A stretch of 64,000 nucleotides of DNA from Hyaloscypha bicolor E (Eukaryota; Ascomycota; Leotiomycetes; Helotiales; Hyaloscyphaceae). The notes under the pieces were generated by a model. It was not told the origin of the DNA. It did not search any database and saw nothing but the letters and a program-made list of their open reading frames with translations. Shown in pieces: positions 1-13,577 of this stretch. The number at the start of each line of letters is the position of its first letter. The first letter of the stretch is position 1. The translations under genes and the position numbers were made by a program. The stretch spans positions 393,021-457,020 of the forward strand of contig NW_020194549.1 in NCBI RefSeq assembly GCF_002865645.1, given 5' to 3'.

Positions 1-3000
1 AGTTTAATAGCTTAAATAGTAATTAATAGGTTATATAAAGCTTCTAGTTAATAGACTAATATAATATATACTTCTCTAGTATATTAGGTAATATATTGGT
101 TTTTAATAGAAAGATCTTAGTAAATAGTGTTTTTATTACTTGTAATAATAGTATTCTTTATAGAAATAATTCGGAGGCTTTTATACTAGTATTCCTATAT
201 AAGAGTAATTCTAGTAGTATCCGTATAGATAATATCTCTATTAAACTTGAGATTATAGTCAGAAGTAAGGTATTTATACTCTTTAGCTAAGAACTTAGCC
301 TTATAGAGCTTTAGTTACTCTGCTTTTATAAAATTATTAGTTTTAATAAACAGGATATTATTAGTTTAAAGGCTAATAATTCTGAAGAGTTACTTACTAT
401 AAAAAAGGCAAGAGTTATAAGTTAACTGTTCTATAGAAAGCTTATTAATATAATAAGAATAATAAGTCTTAAACTAGTAGTTTCTAGCTTCCGGTATATT
501 ATATAGTAGTTTTATAACCTTTAGAACTGAATTATTATTCAGATTTAGCTCTCTAGTAAGCTTATAAAATAGGTTAATATAAAAATTATAATTAAATAAG
601 ATTATTAATTAAATATAAGCTTATAAGATATTATATAAATATAGTTCTATAATATCTATTATTATAGTAGTAATACTAAAAATAATTCTCTAGCTAATAT
701 ATTAAATATTAAATAATTATATTAATACTATATATTTCTTACTATTATTATAAGTTTAGATAACTAGTCTCGACTTTTTAAACTCTCTCTCTATACTCTT
801 ATTCTTAATCTTATTAATAAACCGGGAATTAAAAATATATATTTCCTTTAGTATCTGAGATCTAAAAGTAACCTTAAATATATCCTTTTCTAAAAAGCTA
901 GTAACTTTAACTTAATAGAAGTTCTTATATAGGTTATTATTCTATAGAAATATTATAATATCCGGGTTCTTATAAGAATATCCTCTATTATACTTTAGTA
1001 GAATAGCAGAAATAATAAGAGGAATTATACCTATATTATTTTTAGTTTTATTATAAGATTCCGAAACAGATTCAGGTTCAGGTTTAGGGTTATTAGTAAT
1101 AACCTTAATATCTTCTATATAAAAGGGCTTTATAGAGGTTAAATAGAAGGTAGTATTACTATATAGTAAAGCTAGTATATAGTTCTCTCTATTAATAGCT
1201 ACTAGCTTGAAGCTTCTGAATTTCTACTATTACTTTCTTAAGTACTACTAATTACTATAATATAGTTAGTAATAAAGTATTATATTCGGTTATTCGAGAT
1301 AAAATACTATAAACTAAGAGAATTGAAATAATACTATTAGATCTAGCAGAATTATTAATAGCCTTAAAAGCTATTTAGAATATAATATTCTTATTAATTC
1401 TATTAATTTCGGCTATAATAATAAGATAAATATATTAAATCGGGTTATAATAGTATTCTATAATTCTAATAGAATTATAAGCTTCTATAGGAACAATTTT
1501 AACCTTAGTTTCTATAGTATTTGCAAGCTAAGTGAATTTCTTACTAGTAAACTACTTTCTAGTATTTACTAAGATTTAATTAAAAAGGCCTAAATAGATA
1601 TTAATTCAATACTACTTTAGAGTATCCCAAGTATATAATATACTAATATTTTAAAGCTATTAGCTAGCTTGATATCAAGTACCTTCATTAATAATATAAA
1701 ATATAGACTTACCGGAAATATAGAAAATATTAATAATAATAAAATAGTTAAAGTTAATATTATCTTTTAGGTTAAACTTGAATTATTCCGGTAATTATCC
1801 GAATTTCTAGTATTACTTATAGTACTTTATAAAATATTTAAGGGCTTCTATATTAATATTATAGCCTGCTTATTCTAGTATATTTCAGAGCTTACTAATA
1901 GATAGATAACTAAAATAGTAATATAGATATTATAATTCGACTTTTATAAGAAAATAGAAGTTATATATAAAGAATTCGGAAATAAAGCTTTATAGAATAG
2001 TATTTTAAAGCAAGAAAAAGTATTTAAAACATTATATTATAAATATAAAACATTTATTAGAAATAATAAAATAATTAGTAAGATTATTAAAATAAATTTC
2101 TAGTTTATCTATATTAGCTAAACTAAATAGAAATAGAGTTTTTATAAGTATAATATATAATTATACTTACCTAATTAGTATTTTTATTATTATAGATCTA
2201 ATAGAGAATATAGATCTAATACTAAACTAGATATTAACTTAATCTTTAATAGTTTTATTAAGTTTAATACTATTATTAGTCTATTATAAAGCTTGGAATT
2301 AGTTAGAACTAGTAATTAAGAATCTAAAAGCTCCGGTATTAATTATAATTCTATAAAAGTAATAAGTATTATATCTTAATATATTATTAATTATAAATGT
2401 TTGAATATTCTCTATTTATTTAGTAGGCTTTAAAATATAGTTTTTACCTATTATCTAGTATATAAGGGAAAGGGAAATAAGATTATCTATAAAGGTATTA
2501 GTTATAGAGATAGTAGGAATAAAAGCTATAGAAATAGCTAAGAAGCTCTTAATAGAAGTAAAATAGAAATTAGAATAATATTTCTTTTTTTTATCTGTTT
2601 CTACTAGTAAGACTTTAAAAGCATTACCTACTAGTTTATTCTTATTACTTTTATTATTCTCTTCTCCTTCGAATTCGGTAATATATTATATATAAGTATT
2701 ACTAAAACATTTATTAAAGTTACAGGTATTTCGGAATCTAAATTAGTAAATATTTCTACCTTTAAATCGAGCCTTCTTAGCCTCTTATTTCTCTAGTATA
2801 TATTTTTATAAGTAGTATTTAGGTCTCTTATATATAAAATATAACTTCGAGATATAATTATTATAATTATAGGGCTTGAAGTAGTTATTATAGATTCCGA
2901 AATTATAGCTAGATCTATATTAATAATTTCCGGACAGATAGTAGTTTAGATAGTTTTAAGAATAGTATTATTAATTAATAAAATAGGTTTTAGTAGTAAT

Positions 3001-5073
3001 TTATTACTTTTTCTTATAGGTAGTAATAGATAATTAAAGCTTATTAATAAGCTAGCCAAGATTATTAAAAAAGTCCGAAACTATATATTAGTATACCGGT
3101 AAGCCTTAATAGGAAATAATAATCTTATTATATAGGAATTCGGTAGTTTATAAAATAAAAGTAAAGTTATATTATAATTTATATAGATTATTAATTAGTA
3201 ATTAAACAAGCTCAAATATTGTTTTTTTAGAGTTTTTTATTATTATAATTACTAAAGTAATAGTATTTTATTTATCTAAATTTCGATAATAGTAACTAGA
3301 GCTTTTAAAGAAACTATAAATATATATATAGGCTTCTTTATATATATATTAAGAGAGCTAGTTATTATAGAAGTAGTCTTATACTAGTTCCTTTAATATA
3401 GTAGGAAAAGCTTTTACTAATATCTTTTCTAAGAGCTTTATATATTAGTAAATATTTAGAAAGATAATAAGTTTTTAGTTAAAACTATTATTAGTTCTAT
3501 TATATTTCTATATTTTAGTATATATCTTTACTACTTTTCTAATAAGCTTTCTAGTAATAATAATAGAAATTAACTAAGTATTTTTCGGGTATAATAGATC
3601 TAGTAGTAGTAATAAAGATAAATATAGTAGATAAGTTTAATTTAAAGAAGGTAAATAGATATCTTAATTTAACTAGCTAGTTAACTAAGAATACTTGGTT
3701 TCCTTCTATCTAGTTTCTTTTAAAGTAAGATAAATTAATATAATAGGTTTTTTTAGAAGATCTATTCTAATTAGGCTATCTTTAATAATATTAGTTTTAT
3801 ATTAAATATATATTATTTCTTTCTAAATAATATCGAATAAGAATTATATTATAGTAAAATATATATAGTTCTATTTAATATAAATATTACTATATCAAAG
3901 ATATTTTCGAAAGGTTTATAGTTTAGTATAGCTATATTAACTAAAAGTTATATTACTAATGTTCTTAAAGTTATTCTTAAATAGATTTTATAGATTCTTA
4001 TTAGAAGTTCTATATAAAATATACTAATATAGCTTAATATTTAGATATTCCCGAAAATCTACTTTTATAATATTATTAGTATTAATTCTATTTTTCTATT
4101 TCTTAATTAATTTCTTCCTCTTTTTATTATCTATACTAAATTAAATTTAGGCTCTTTCTAGTATATATATATATATATAGTTTATAATAAGAGGTATTTA
4201 AAAGTAAAATAGTTTATAATAGGTTTATAGAAAGAATTTAGTAGTAAAGATATTTAGATATCTGGTTTAGATATCTAGTTCAGATACTAGATATCTAGTA
4301 GGATATTAAAGTAAATATTTTACTCTTAAATATTTTGTTTATAATAAGAAATTTAGGAAGTGAAATATTATAATTCCGGAAGAATCTAAAGCTCTAAAAA
4401 CTCGATTTGATAGTAAAATCGAAGTAGTAGTTAAAGAGCTTTAAGGATATATATAGGGTATATATTTCGGAAAAAAGATTCTATAAATATAAATATTATA
4501 TAAGTAGAAAAGATAGTTTTTAAGAAAATAGTCTTAGAACTAAAAGAAGTTAGTTTTAAAAGATAATAGAAATTAAATAGATAGATAAATAGTTAAATAG
4601 CTAATTACTTATTAATTAGTAAGAGCTAGTATTTTTTCTTTAGGCTATTAAATACTTTTCCGGAGTTAATAGTAGTTCCCTCTTTTAACTAGAAGTAAAC
4701 TACTTGTCTTAAGCTATTAAATATTTTTCTGACTAGCTGAGTTTTTCTCTAATCTATATATATAAATTAATTAGTATTAGTTTACTAGTAATATATAGTA
4801 CCGTTATATAAATTATAAAATACTATTTATATATAGTTAGTAAAGTTATTATTTAGAAATAAAGATTATAGTATTATAGTATTAATATATAATTCCTAAA
4901 TCTACTAAGCCTAAAGGAATCTAGTTTACTAGTTAAGTTACTAATAGGATATAAGGTTATATAACTATATTCTATATTCTATATTCTATTATTTATATTC
5001 TATTACCTATATTCTATATCTTATATCTATATATATAACTTCTAAAGAAATAGCTATACTAATAATCTTCTAT
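1..5073 (-). mobile_element. RIPed Copia-like retroelement, left copy
   Basis: AT-rich DNA with almost no CA or TG dinucleotides and no usable reading frame. From about 1975 to 5073 it is the inverted counterpart of 6085-9265. The mirror image of a degraded Gag zinc-knuckle region lies near 2790-2910, so this copy is read on the minus strand, with its 5' end near 5.07 kb and pol running off the left edge of the window. The pol identity of 1-1975 is inferred from position only. A (TA)n run lies near 4160-4180 and short GATATCTAG-type repeats near 4260-4310. No intact gene remains; the 64-aa frame at 96-290 is a chance opening. Confidence 0.6.
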
Positions 5074-6084
5074 AACTTCTATAATATTAAGCCTAATTCC
5101 CTATATTAATAAGTTTTCCGAACTTTAATACTTTTATTATATAATTAATATAGGCTAACTAGTAATTAAATATTAATAATATAGTTCTATAATTATTTCT
5201 TATTTCTGTTTTATATATATATATCTTATTAAGAATTAAGCTTTTTATTTTAGTTTTTTAGAATATAATACTTTTATTTATAAAAGATTATATTAGATAA
5301 AAGAAAATATATTATATTTTAGTTTATTATATTAATTATAACTATTTTCCAGAATTTAATAAGAATTATTATTAATAGAAACTTTATTATATATATAATA
5401 TAAATAGAATTAGATATATTATTTAATTATAAATATAAAAATAATTTTATCTAAAATAAAGTTAGTTTTCCTTATTTTAATTATATTATTATAATTAATT
5501 TATAATATTAATATTTTCTTATAAAGAAATTACTATAGAATTAATAAAAATATAGCTTTCTTATATAATTAAATATTAACTAATTCGGTTCTTATTATAT
5601 TTTCTTTTATATATTAAGATATTTAAAATTAAATTCTTTTAAATTAAATAATTAAAGAATTATAATATAATTAATTCAAATATTAAGATATTATAAAGAA
5701 TTATTTATAATCTTAATATAATTAAATTAATTATATACTATTATAAATAATAATTAATATTTTATTAATACTTTATTATATTCTATAATAAACTATATAT
5801 AGTCTAATATATTTACTAAAATATTATAATATTTAAAGGCTTTAGGTTCTAGTAAATAAAAATAAAAATAAAAGTAATTCTAAAAATATATTCTTATATT
5901 TTTATCTAATAACTAGTACTAGCTATTTGAGTTTTATAAAAGTATTATAAAATAATTAGAAGTTTATAGAAAGTTATAATATCTTATTTAATATTAATAA
6001 TAATTAAGTTTTAAAGAAATATATCTTATATTTTATTTTAGTATATACTTTTAAAAAAGTATAATTAATAATTCTTTACTATAG
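5074..6084. other. Spacer between inverted Copia-like copies
   Basis: About 1 kb of extremely AT-rich sequence that separates the two inverted arms and is not itself clearly palindromic. No gene, RNA or recognisable terminal repeat is seen. It may hold remnants of the 5' ends or of older DNA into which the elements inserted. Confidence 0.4.
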
Positions 6085-9000
6085 TATTAGTATAGCTATT
6101 TCTTTAAAAGTTATATATATAGTTATGGAATACGGGATATAGGATATAGATAATAGAATATAAAATACAGGATATAGTTATATAACCTTATATTCTATTA
6201 GTAACTTAACTAGTAAACTAGACTTCTTTAGGTTTAGTAGATTTAGGAATTATATATTAATACTATAATATTATAATCTCTATTTCTAGAATAATAACTT
6301 TATTAACTAATATAATTAGTATTTTTATATTTATATAATAATATTATATATTACTAATAAACTAATACTAATTAGTTAGTATTTATAGATTAGAGAAAGA
6401 CTTAGCTAATTAGAAAAGTATTTAATAGCCTAAAACAAGTAATTTACTTCTAGTTAAAAGAGGGAATTACTATTAATTCCAGAAAAGTATTTAGTAGCCT
6501 AAAGAGAAAATATTATCTTTTACTAATTAATAAATAATTAGTTATTTAATTATTTAATTATTTATTCAACTTCTATTATTCTTTAAAACTAACTTCTTTT
6601 AGCCCTAAAATTACTTTCTTAGAAATTATTTCTTTTACTTATATAATACCTATATTTATAAAATTCTTTCTCTGAAATATATATCTTATATATATTCTTA
6701 AAGCTTTTTAATTATAACTATAACTTCGGTTTTTTTATTAAATTAAGTTCTTTAAGCTTTAGATTTATCCGGAATTATAATATTTCATTTCCTAAATTTC
6801 TTATTATAAATAAAATATTTAAGAATAAAATATTTACTTTAATACTCTAATATTTCTAGATATCTAAGATATCTAGTATCTTAATTAGATATCTGGTATC
6901 TGAACTAGATATCTAGTATCTAAATTAGATATCTAATATCTTAACTAGATATTTAAATCTAATATCTAAATTAGATATTTAGATATCTAGATACTTTTAT
7001 TACTAAATTCTTTTTATAAATTTACTATAAATTATCTTACTTTTAAATATCTCTTATTATAAAGTATATATATATATACTAGAAAGAAACTAAACTTGAT
7101 TTAGTATAGATAATAAAAAGAAAAAGAAATTAATTAAAAAATAGAAAAATAGAATTAATACTAATAATACTATAAAAATAAATCTTTAGAAATATCTAAA
7201 TACTAAGCTATATTAGTATATCTTATATAGAACTTTTAATAAGAATTTATAGAATTTATTTAAGAATAATTTTAAGAATTTTAGTAATATAATTTTTAGT
7301 TAATATAATTATACTAAATTATAAATTTTTCGAAAATACTTTTAATATAATAGTATCTATATTAAATAAAACTATATATACCTTATTATAATATAGTTCT
7401 TATTTAATATTATTTAAAAGAAAATAATATATATTTAGTATAAAGCTAATATTATTAAAAATAGCCTAATTAGAATAGATCTTTTAAAGAAATCTATTAT
7501 ATTAGTTTATCTTATTTTAGAAGAAACTAGATAAAAGAGAACTAAATATTCTTAGTTAATTAGCTAGTTAAATTAAGATATCTATTTATTTTCTCTAAAT
7601 TAAAATTATTTACTATTTCTATTTTTATTATTATTATTAGATCTATTATATCTAAAGAACCTTTAGTCGATTTCTATTATTATTACTAGAAAGCTTACTA
7701 GAGAAGTAGTAAAGATATATTCTAAAATATAGAAATATAATAGAACTAATAATAGTTTTAATTATAAACTTAATATTTTTCTTAATATTTACTAATATAT
7801 AAAGCTTTTAAAAAAGATATTAGTAAGAGCTTTTTCTATTATATTAAAGGAACTAGTATAAGACTATTTCTATAATAACTAGCTTTTTTAATATATATAT
7901 AAAAAAGCCTATATAAATATTTATAATTTCTTTAAAAGCCCTGGTTACTATTATTAAAATTTAGATAAATAGAATACTATTATTTTAATAATTATAATAA
8001 TAAAAGACTTTAAAAAACGATATTTAAGCTTATCTAAATACTAATTAATAACCTATATAAATTATAATATAGCCTTATTTCTGCTTTATAAACTACTAAA
8101 TTCTTATATAATAAGATTATTACTTCTTATTAAAGCTTATTAGTATACTAATATATAATCTCGGATTCTTCTAATAATCTTGGCTAGTTTATTAATAAGC
8201 TCTAATTATCTATTACTACCTATAAAAAGAAATAATAGATTAATATCTAGATTTTCTTTACTAATTAAAAATACTATTCTTAAAATCCTTTAAATTATTA
8301 TTTATTCGGAAATTATTAATATAAATCTAGCTATAATTTCGGAACTTGTAATAATTACTTTAAGTTCTATAATTATAATAATTATATTTTGAAGTTATAT
8401 TTTATATATAAGAAACCCGAATATTATTTATAAAAGTATATACTAAAGAAATAAAAGATTAAGAAGGCTTAATTTAAGAATAGAAATATTTACTAATTTA
8501 GATCCCGAAATATCTATAACTTTAATAAATACTTTAGTAATACTTATATATAATATATTACTAAATTTTAAAAAAAGAAGATAATAAGAATAATAAGAAT
8601 AAACTAGTAAATAATACTTTTAAAGCCTTATTAGTAGAAATAAATAAAGGAAAAAAATATTATTCTAATTCCTATTTTATTTCTATTAAGAGCTTTCTAG
8701 CTACTCTTATAGCTTCTATTTCTGCTATTTTTATAACTAATACTCTTATAAATAATCTTATATTTCTTTCTTTTATATACTAGATAATAGGTAAAAACTA
8801 TATCTTAAAGCTTACTAAATAAATAAAGAATATTTAGATATTTATAATTAATAATATATTAAGATATAATATTTATTATTTTTATAGAATTATAATTAAT
8901 ATCGGAATTTCTAGATTTTTAATTACTAGTTCTAACTAATTCTAAGCTTTATAACAGACTAATAATAGTATTTAATTTAATGAAATTATTAAAGATTAAG

Positions 9001-9265
9001 TTAATATCTAGTTTAGTATTAGATTTATATTTTCTATTAAATCTATAATAATAAAAATACTAATTAGGTAAGTATAATTATATATTATACTTATAAAAAC
9101 TCTATTTCTATTTAGTTTAGCTAATATAGATAAACTAGAAATTTATTTTAATAATCTTACTAATTATTTTATTACTTCTAATAAATGCTTTATATTTATA
9201 ATATAATGTTTTAAATACTTTTTCTTGCTTTAAAATACTATTCTATAAAGCTTTATTTCCGAATT
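6085..9265 (+). mobile_element. RIPed Copia-like retroelement, right copy (5' part)
   Basis: Inverted copy of about 1975-5073. Matching stretches include 9061-9140 against 2099-2165, and 8771-8870 against 2381-2470. On the plus strand it carries a degraded Gag: a Cys/His-knuckle-like stretch near 8330-8450 followed by a Lys/Glu-rich segment, an order typical of fungal Copia Gag. Tandem GATATCTAGTATCT-type repeats lie at 6855-6975. Similarity to the left arm stops at about 9265, exactly where similarity to Gypsy element A/B begins, so pol is missing here. All frames carry multiple stops from CpA-to-TpA changes. Confidence 0.6.
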
Positions 9266-12027
9266 CTTTATTTATTTTTTACGGAATTTATATATAATAA
9301 TTCAAAATATTAGATTTTATAAAATATATCTTTTAATATATATTATAGATATTATTCTTAATTTTTATAGAATTCTAAAGATAGAATTATAAAAAAAGTA
9401 TTAGTTATATATAAGAGGTTAGAAACCCTTAAAGTAAAATAGAAAAAGCTTAAGAATTTATAGTATTATATATAAAATAACTAGTAAACCTATTATAATA
9501 GGTACTAGTTAGTTTAATACTATTTTAAAGAAGCCTGGATAATATTATTAATAAAAAACATTAAACTTAAAATAGAAAAGCTTAAGCCAAAATTTATAAG
9601 TCTATTTAGAATCTTTAAATATATTAGTAATTTAATATATAAGTTAGAATTACTAAATATATATAATTATTTATATTTAACTTTCTATATTTCTTTCTTT
9701 AAAAAATATATAGTAAAAAAGAATTAGAAGCTATACTTATATTTCTTTAGAGAACTTCCGGAATTAGTAAATAATAATAAAGAATAAGAATAGAAAATAG
9801 AAGCTATTATTAATTACTAATAAAATAATAAAAGTAAGAAGTAATAGTATTTAATTAAATAGAAAGCCTAGCCTAAAGATTATAATATCTAATTATTTAC
9901 TTTTTCTAACCTTGAAAATTCTAAAGAACTTTTAAAATTATATAACTAAAACTATAACTTAAAATCCGAAATCACCTTTTAATAATTTCTTAAGATTAAA
10001 AAGAATTCTAAACTATTAAGAAAAAGGCTACTTAAAAGAAAGAGAGGACCTAAATAGCCAAGAAAAGGCCTAGAATAATAATAGAAATATTCTTTCTCTA
10101 GGTTTTTTTATTTATAAAGGTTTTCTAGGGTTTTATTAAAGCTTATAAGAATTATATTTAAATTATTAGAAAAAGATTTAGAATTAAGAAAGGTTTATTA
10201 TAGATAAACTAGCTATAAGTATCTTAAATAAGTAAACTCTAATTCTTATAAATTCCTAATTTCTAAAGCAAGAATACTAAATACTAGCCTTATTTAGAAC
10301 TTAATAAAGAATTAGCTAATACTTTCCGGAATCTGCTTATTTTTTAATAAGATATAGTTATACTATAATAATATTAGTATTAAGAATATTAAAAGAAGTA
10401 AGTAAGAAATTTATAATAGCTATATATACCTTATAAAAGGCCCGAATTTCTAAAATCAGATCTCGAATAATTATAAATATTATATTATTAGTACTTAAAG
10501 TACTAGTAATAAACTATTTAGTAATCTCGGTAGTAAGCTTAATAATAAGATTAATACCTTAAAAATAAATATTATAGTATTTCTTTAAGAAATTAATAAG
10601 TATCTAAGTATATTAGAAAAAACTTATTTTTAGGATACTAACCTAAATAATATTATTATCTGCCTTATTAAGACAGGAAAAAGAATTCCGAAGCTTATTA
10701 GAGTTCTTCTAGTTTTCGAAAACCTAATTAATAGTATTATTTTTATTAGTATAATACTATTTAAGATATACTTTAAGAAATTTCTTAAAAGTTATAATAA
10801 TATTTTCCTAGAACTAATAAGCCTCTAATAAATAGCAAGAAATCTGAAATCGCATTAGCTTTAATAAATATTAAAGCTAAAGAACTTACTAATATATAAG
10901 ATTTAGAACCCTTATTATAATAGTTATAATTTTTCTTATTAGATACTATAGTATATAAGATAAAGGAATTAATAAGTAAATACTTAAAATATTTCAAGTA
11001 TTTACTAGTAATAGAAAGAAAAGCTATAAAGTTACCTTTATACTTATTATTATATAAACGAATAATAAAGCTAGAAAAAGATATTATAGAATTAATTAAA
11101 AATAATTAAAGAAGACTTGAAAAAGAATAAAAGAAGAAATTAGAAAATAATAATAGGAAAAGTTATTATATATATAGTTATTAGAAAAAAAAAGAATATA
11201 TAATAATATAAAGAGATTCTTTTATAGAAGTAAAGAACTACCTAAATTAACTACTAGTTTTTATATTAGTTCTAATTAGAAATTAGTATAACTAATTAAT
11301 ATATATTTCCAGAAGTCTATAAATAATCTCTAGAATCTCAGAAATATTTATATAGGTTTCTTATATAAATATTTATTAAATTCTTTCTATATAGCTATTT
11401 AGATTATTTTAATATAAGATCTAATAAATAGTATTAATTTTATAGAATAATATTTTAGTATTTTAAATTAAGCTAATTAGAATATTTTAATCCTAAATAA
11501 AATCGCAATTACTAGCTAGCTCCTATATCTGAAATATAATTATTCTTCTCTTTTACTTACTTAGCTCTAATCTAATTAGATAAATTTTATATCTATTATT
11601 TAGATTATATTAGTAAAACTATTTCTTAAGATACTAAAAGTTTATCTTAATTAAATAAATAATTAATTAAATATTTACTAGAATAGATTAATAGATCTTG
11701 GGAATAAGATTCTAGAAGAGAAGTATAGTTATAATATATATAGGGTTATATATAACTTAAGAATATATAATAAACCTCAGATATTACAAGTATTAATTAG
11801 AGAAATCGGTAGCCCTTTGACTTTATAACTAATTACTATTTATATTATATATAGTCGGCTTATAAATTACTAATTATATATACGTTATCGGGGCCCTCTA
11901 TTTAGAGGGGGCTTCTCTAGACCTTATAGGAAAGACAGAGATTAGTTCTATACTAAATTTAATACTATAGTTTTATAACTTACTAATTCATTCTATTATC
12001 TTATTACCTACTAATAAATACCTTATA
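9266..12027 (+). mobile_element. Truncated Ty3/Gypsy element B (3' part plus LTR)
   Basis: Reverse-complement relative of the 3' third of element A: 10020-10120 matches 40000-40110, and 9280-9370 matches 40740-40830. It is truncated on the left at the Copia-like junction, so reverse transcriptase is absent. An antisense open frame of 70 codons at 10785-10997 has a close counterpart (39123-39335) in element A. It is not known to be a gene, but it confirms the relationship. Heavily RIPed. Confidence 0.75.
11730..12027 (+). repeat. 3' LTR of Gypsy element B
   Basis: 298 bp, reverse complement of the two element A LTRs (38096-38393 and 45625-45922), which have the same length. It starts TATAATATATATAGGG and ends CCTTATA, consistent with TG...CA ends changed by RIP. 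The run ccctctatttagaggggg near 11893 is a short inverted repeat inside the LTR that is also present in the other copies. Confidence 0.8.
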
Positions 12028-12479
12028 GTATTATTAGTATTATAAAGCTTTCTAATATAGGTATTATTACAAATATTTTTCTTTTTAAAGGTTATAATAT
12101 TAAGTATCTTTTACTAATTAAGTACCTAAAACGGAACCGGATTTAAGAGGTAATATAGATAGGAACTTTTAGGGCTTTTTATACTTCTAGAATTCTTATA
12201 ATATTTAAGGATATCTAGATTATTTTATATCTCTATTATTCTATTTATAAACTATATAAAGGCCTTATTAACTGGTATTAAGTAATTTGAGTTTAACTCT
12301 CTATCTAGAGTATTTATTACAAGCCCAAATAGAGTATATAACTTATTATTTAAGTCGGATACTTTATATATCTGTAATTAGTCAAGAAGTAAAAGAAGAT
12401 CCAGATCTTTATCTTAGTTAATTTGGCTTTGTCTAATGCTATATAAGCTTGAGACTTTCTGGAAGTATATAAGATCTGG
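12028..12479. other. Transition from RIPed repeat to gene island
   Basis: Base composition rises gradually rather than sharply. CA and TG dinucleotides reappear from about 12.3 kb. No gene start is visible. The right part may hold the degraded C-terminal region of the HET-domain pseudogene. Confidence 0.4.
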
Positions 12480-13276
12480 AGTTTCGGAGTTAAGATATAA
12501 TACTTGCCGTACCCTATAGTATAATACTTGAATTATAGTTATAGTAACTCTTGTAAACTCTGTCTTATATCTGCTATATATGAAATAGGTTTATTCGGAT
12601 ATGTAGCTTTTTTGAATAACCTAGATCCGAGTCTACTAGTCTCGGTTAAGAAGCAGATCTAGTGCCTTGAGAAATCTGTTACTAAAAGTAGGAGGTACTA
12701 AGTCCGGAGGGTTACCAGATTTTGATCCTAACGTTATCTAGCTATCGTATACTATATTTATAGCTTCTATTATAAAGCTTCTGTTATTTATATCCAGACC
12801 TAGCCAAATAATTACCTTCTGGGCCTAATTATAAATGGCTTTCATATATTGAACCTGTCGCTTCGCTCCCGAGTATCCTCCTAGTCAATACAGACTGCAT
12901 TTATCCAGAAGCTAATAGTCTATATATAAGACGGAATGTATTAGAGGGCTGTTATAAGATTTCGAGTAACTGGAAATAAGAAGCCATTGAGTAATATATT
13001 TGTTATATCTGCAGGATTGCCTCAGGTATATAAAAGCGCCTTATATAGTGGGAAAGTGAGTAATGAGGTATGTCCAAGACTGTACTCTATTTCAAATGAG
13101 GAGTTCGGCTGGATTAAAAGAATCCGTATTTCTCTCAACTCGCTGTCTAAAGCTCGATATCCTAACTTCGATCGTTTTTCGCGAACTAGCGGCTTATTTA
13201 TGACTCTAATAGTTAATGAAACGAGTTTTCTATGACAGAGAGCTGAAAAATGATAATTTGTCAGCAAGTAGGACAA
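12480..13276 (-). pseudogene. HET-domain (heterokaryon incompatibility) pseudogene
   Basis: On the minus strand the conserved blocks of the fungal HET domain appear in order. A YxxLD...REIRIL start lies near 13170-13110. A YxALxYxWG-like block at about 13050-13015 has its Trp as TGA (13022-13024). A WINAVCID block lies near 12911-12884, followed by TAG (12881-12883) where Gln is usual. A QVxYMxxIYxxAxxVIIWLG block lies near 12865-12805, with a TAG for Trp at 12825-12827. A RIxVIQ block near 12630-12608 also has TAG stops. A one-base frame change lies at about 12855-12870. Most stops are TGG-to-TAG or CAG-to-TAG, the CpA-to-TpA changes made by RIP. HET domains trigger cell death after non-self recognition in filamentous ascomycetes. 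Start and 3' end are not definable; this copy cannot make a full domain. Confidence 0.8.
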
Positions 13277-13497
13277 TTACCGAAAAAAGTATGTAATAAC
13301 AAGTGGCAGATATGAAATAAAAGCAGTTCCCCTAATTTACTTTCAGCCATTTGACTCCCCTTATTGAGTTATAACCAGACATACGCCCGACTACGGGGTG
13401 TGTACCCCAATACTCGGGCAACAGCTAAGACGTTAGATATACCACTTGCTGCCTTGCACCAGGCTGCGCCACTCGTACCTCCCTAGCTATTTACTCC

Positions 13498-13577
13498 GTA
13501 GGCTGCTAAGGCTATCAAGGCTACTCAGGCTACTCAGGCTGCTCAGGTGAGCCTCGCGAGCCTCGGATGAGCCGAGG
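13498..13577. repeat. GC-rich imperfect tandem repeat (GGCTACTCA-like)
   Basis: About seven imperfect 9-10-bp units of the type aggctactc / aggctgctc, running into inverted GCCTCG...CGAGG units. It stands out from the surrounding DNA by its high GC content and is not RIPed. Confidence 0.6.

Noticed and set aside
11880..11930. CCCTCTATTTAGAGGGGG as a transcription terminator
   Set aside because: It is an internal inverted repeat of the element A/B LTR, present in each LTR copy, in a eukaryotic context.
12987..13235. 82-codon plus-strand frame
   Set aside because: Antisense shadow of the HET-domain pseudogene, whose minus-strand reading has the recognisable motifs.
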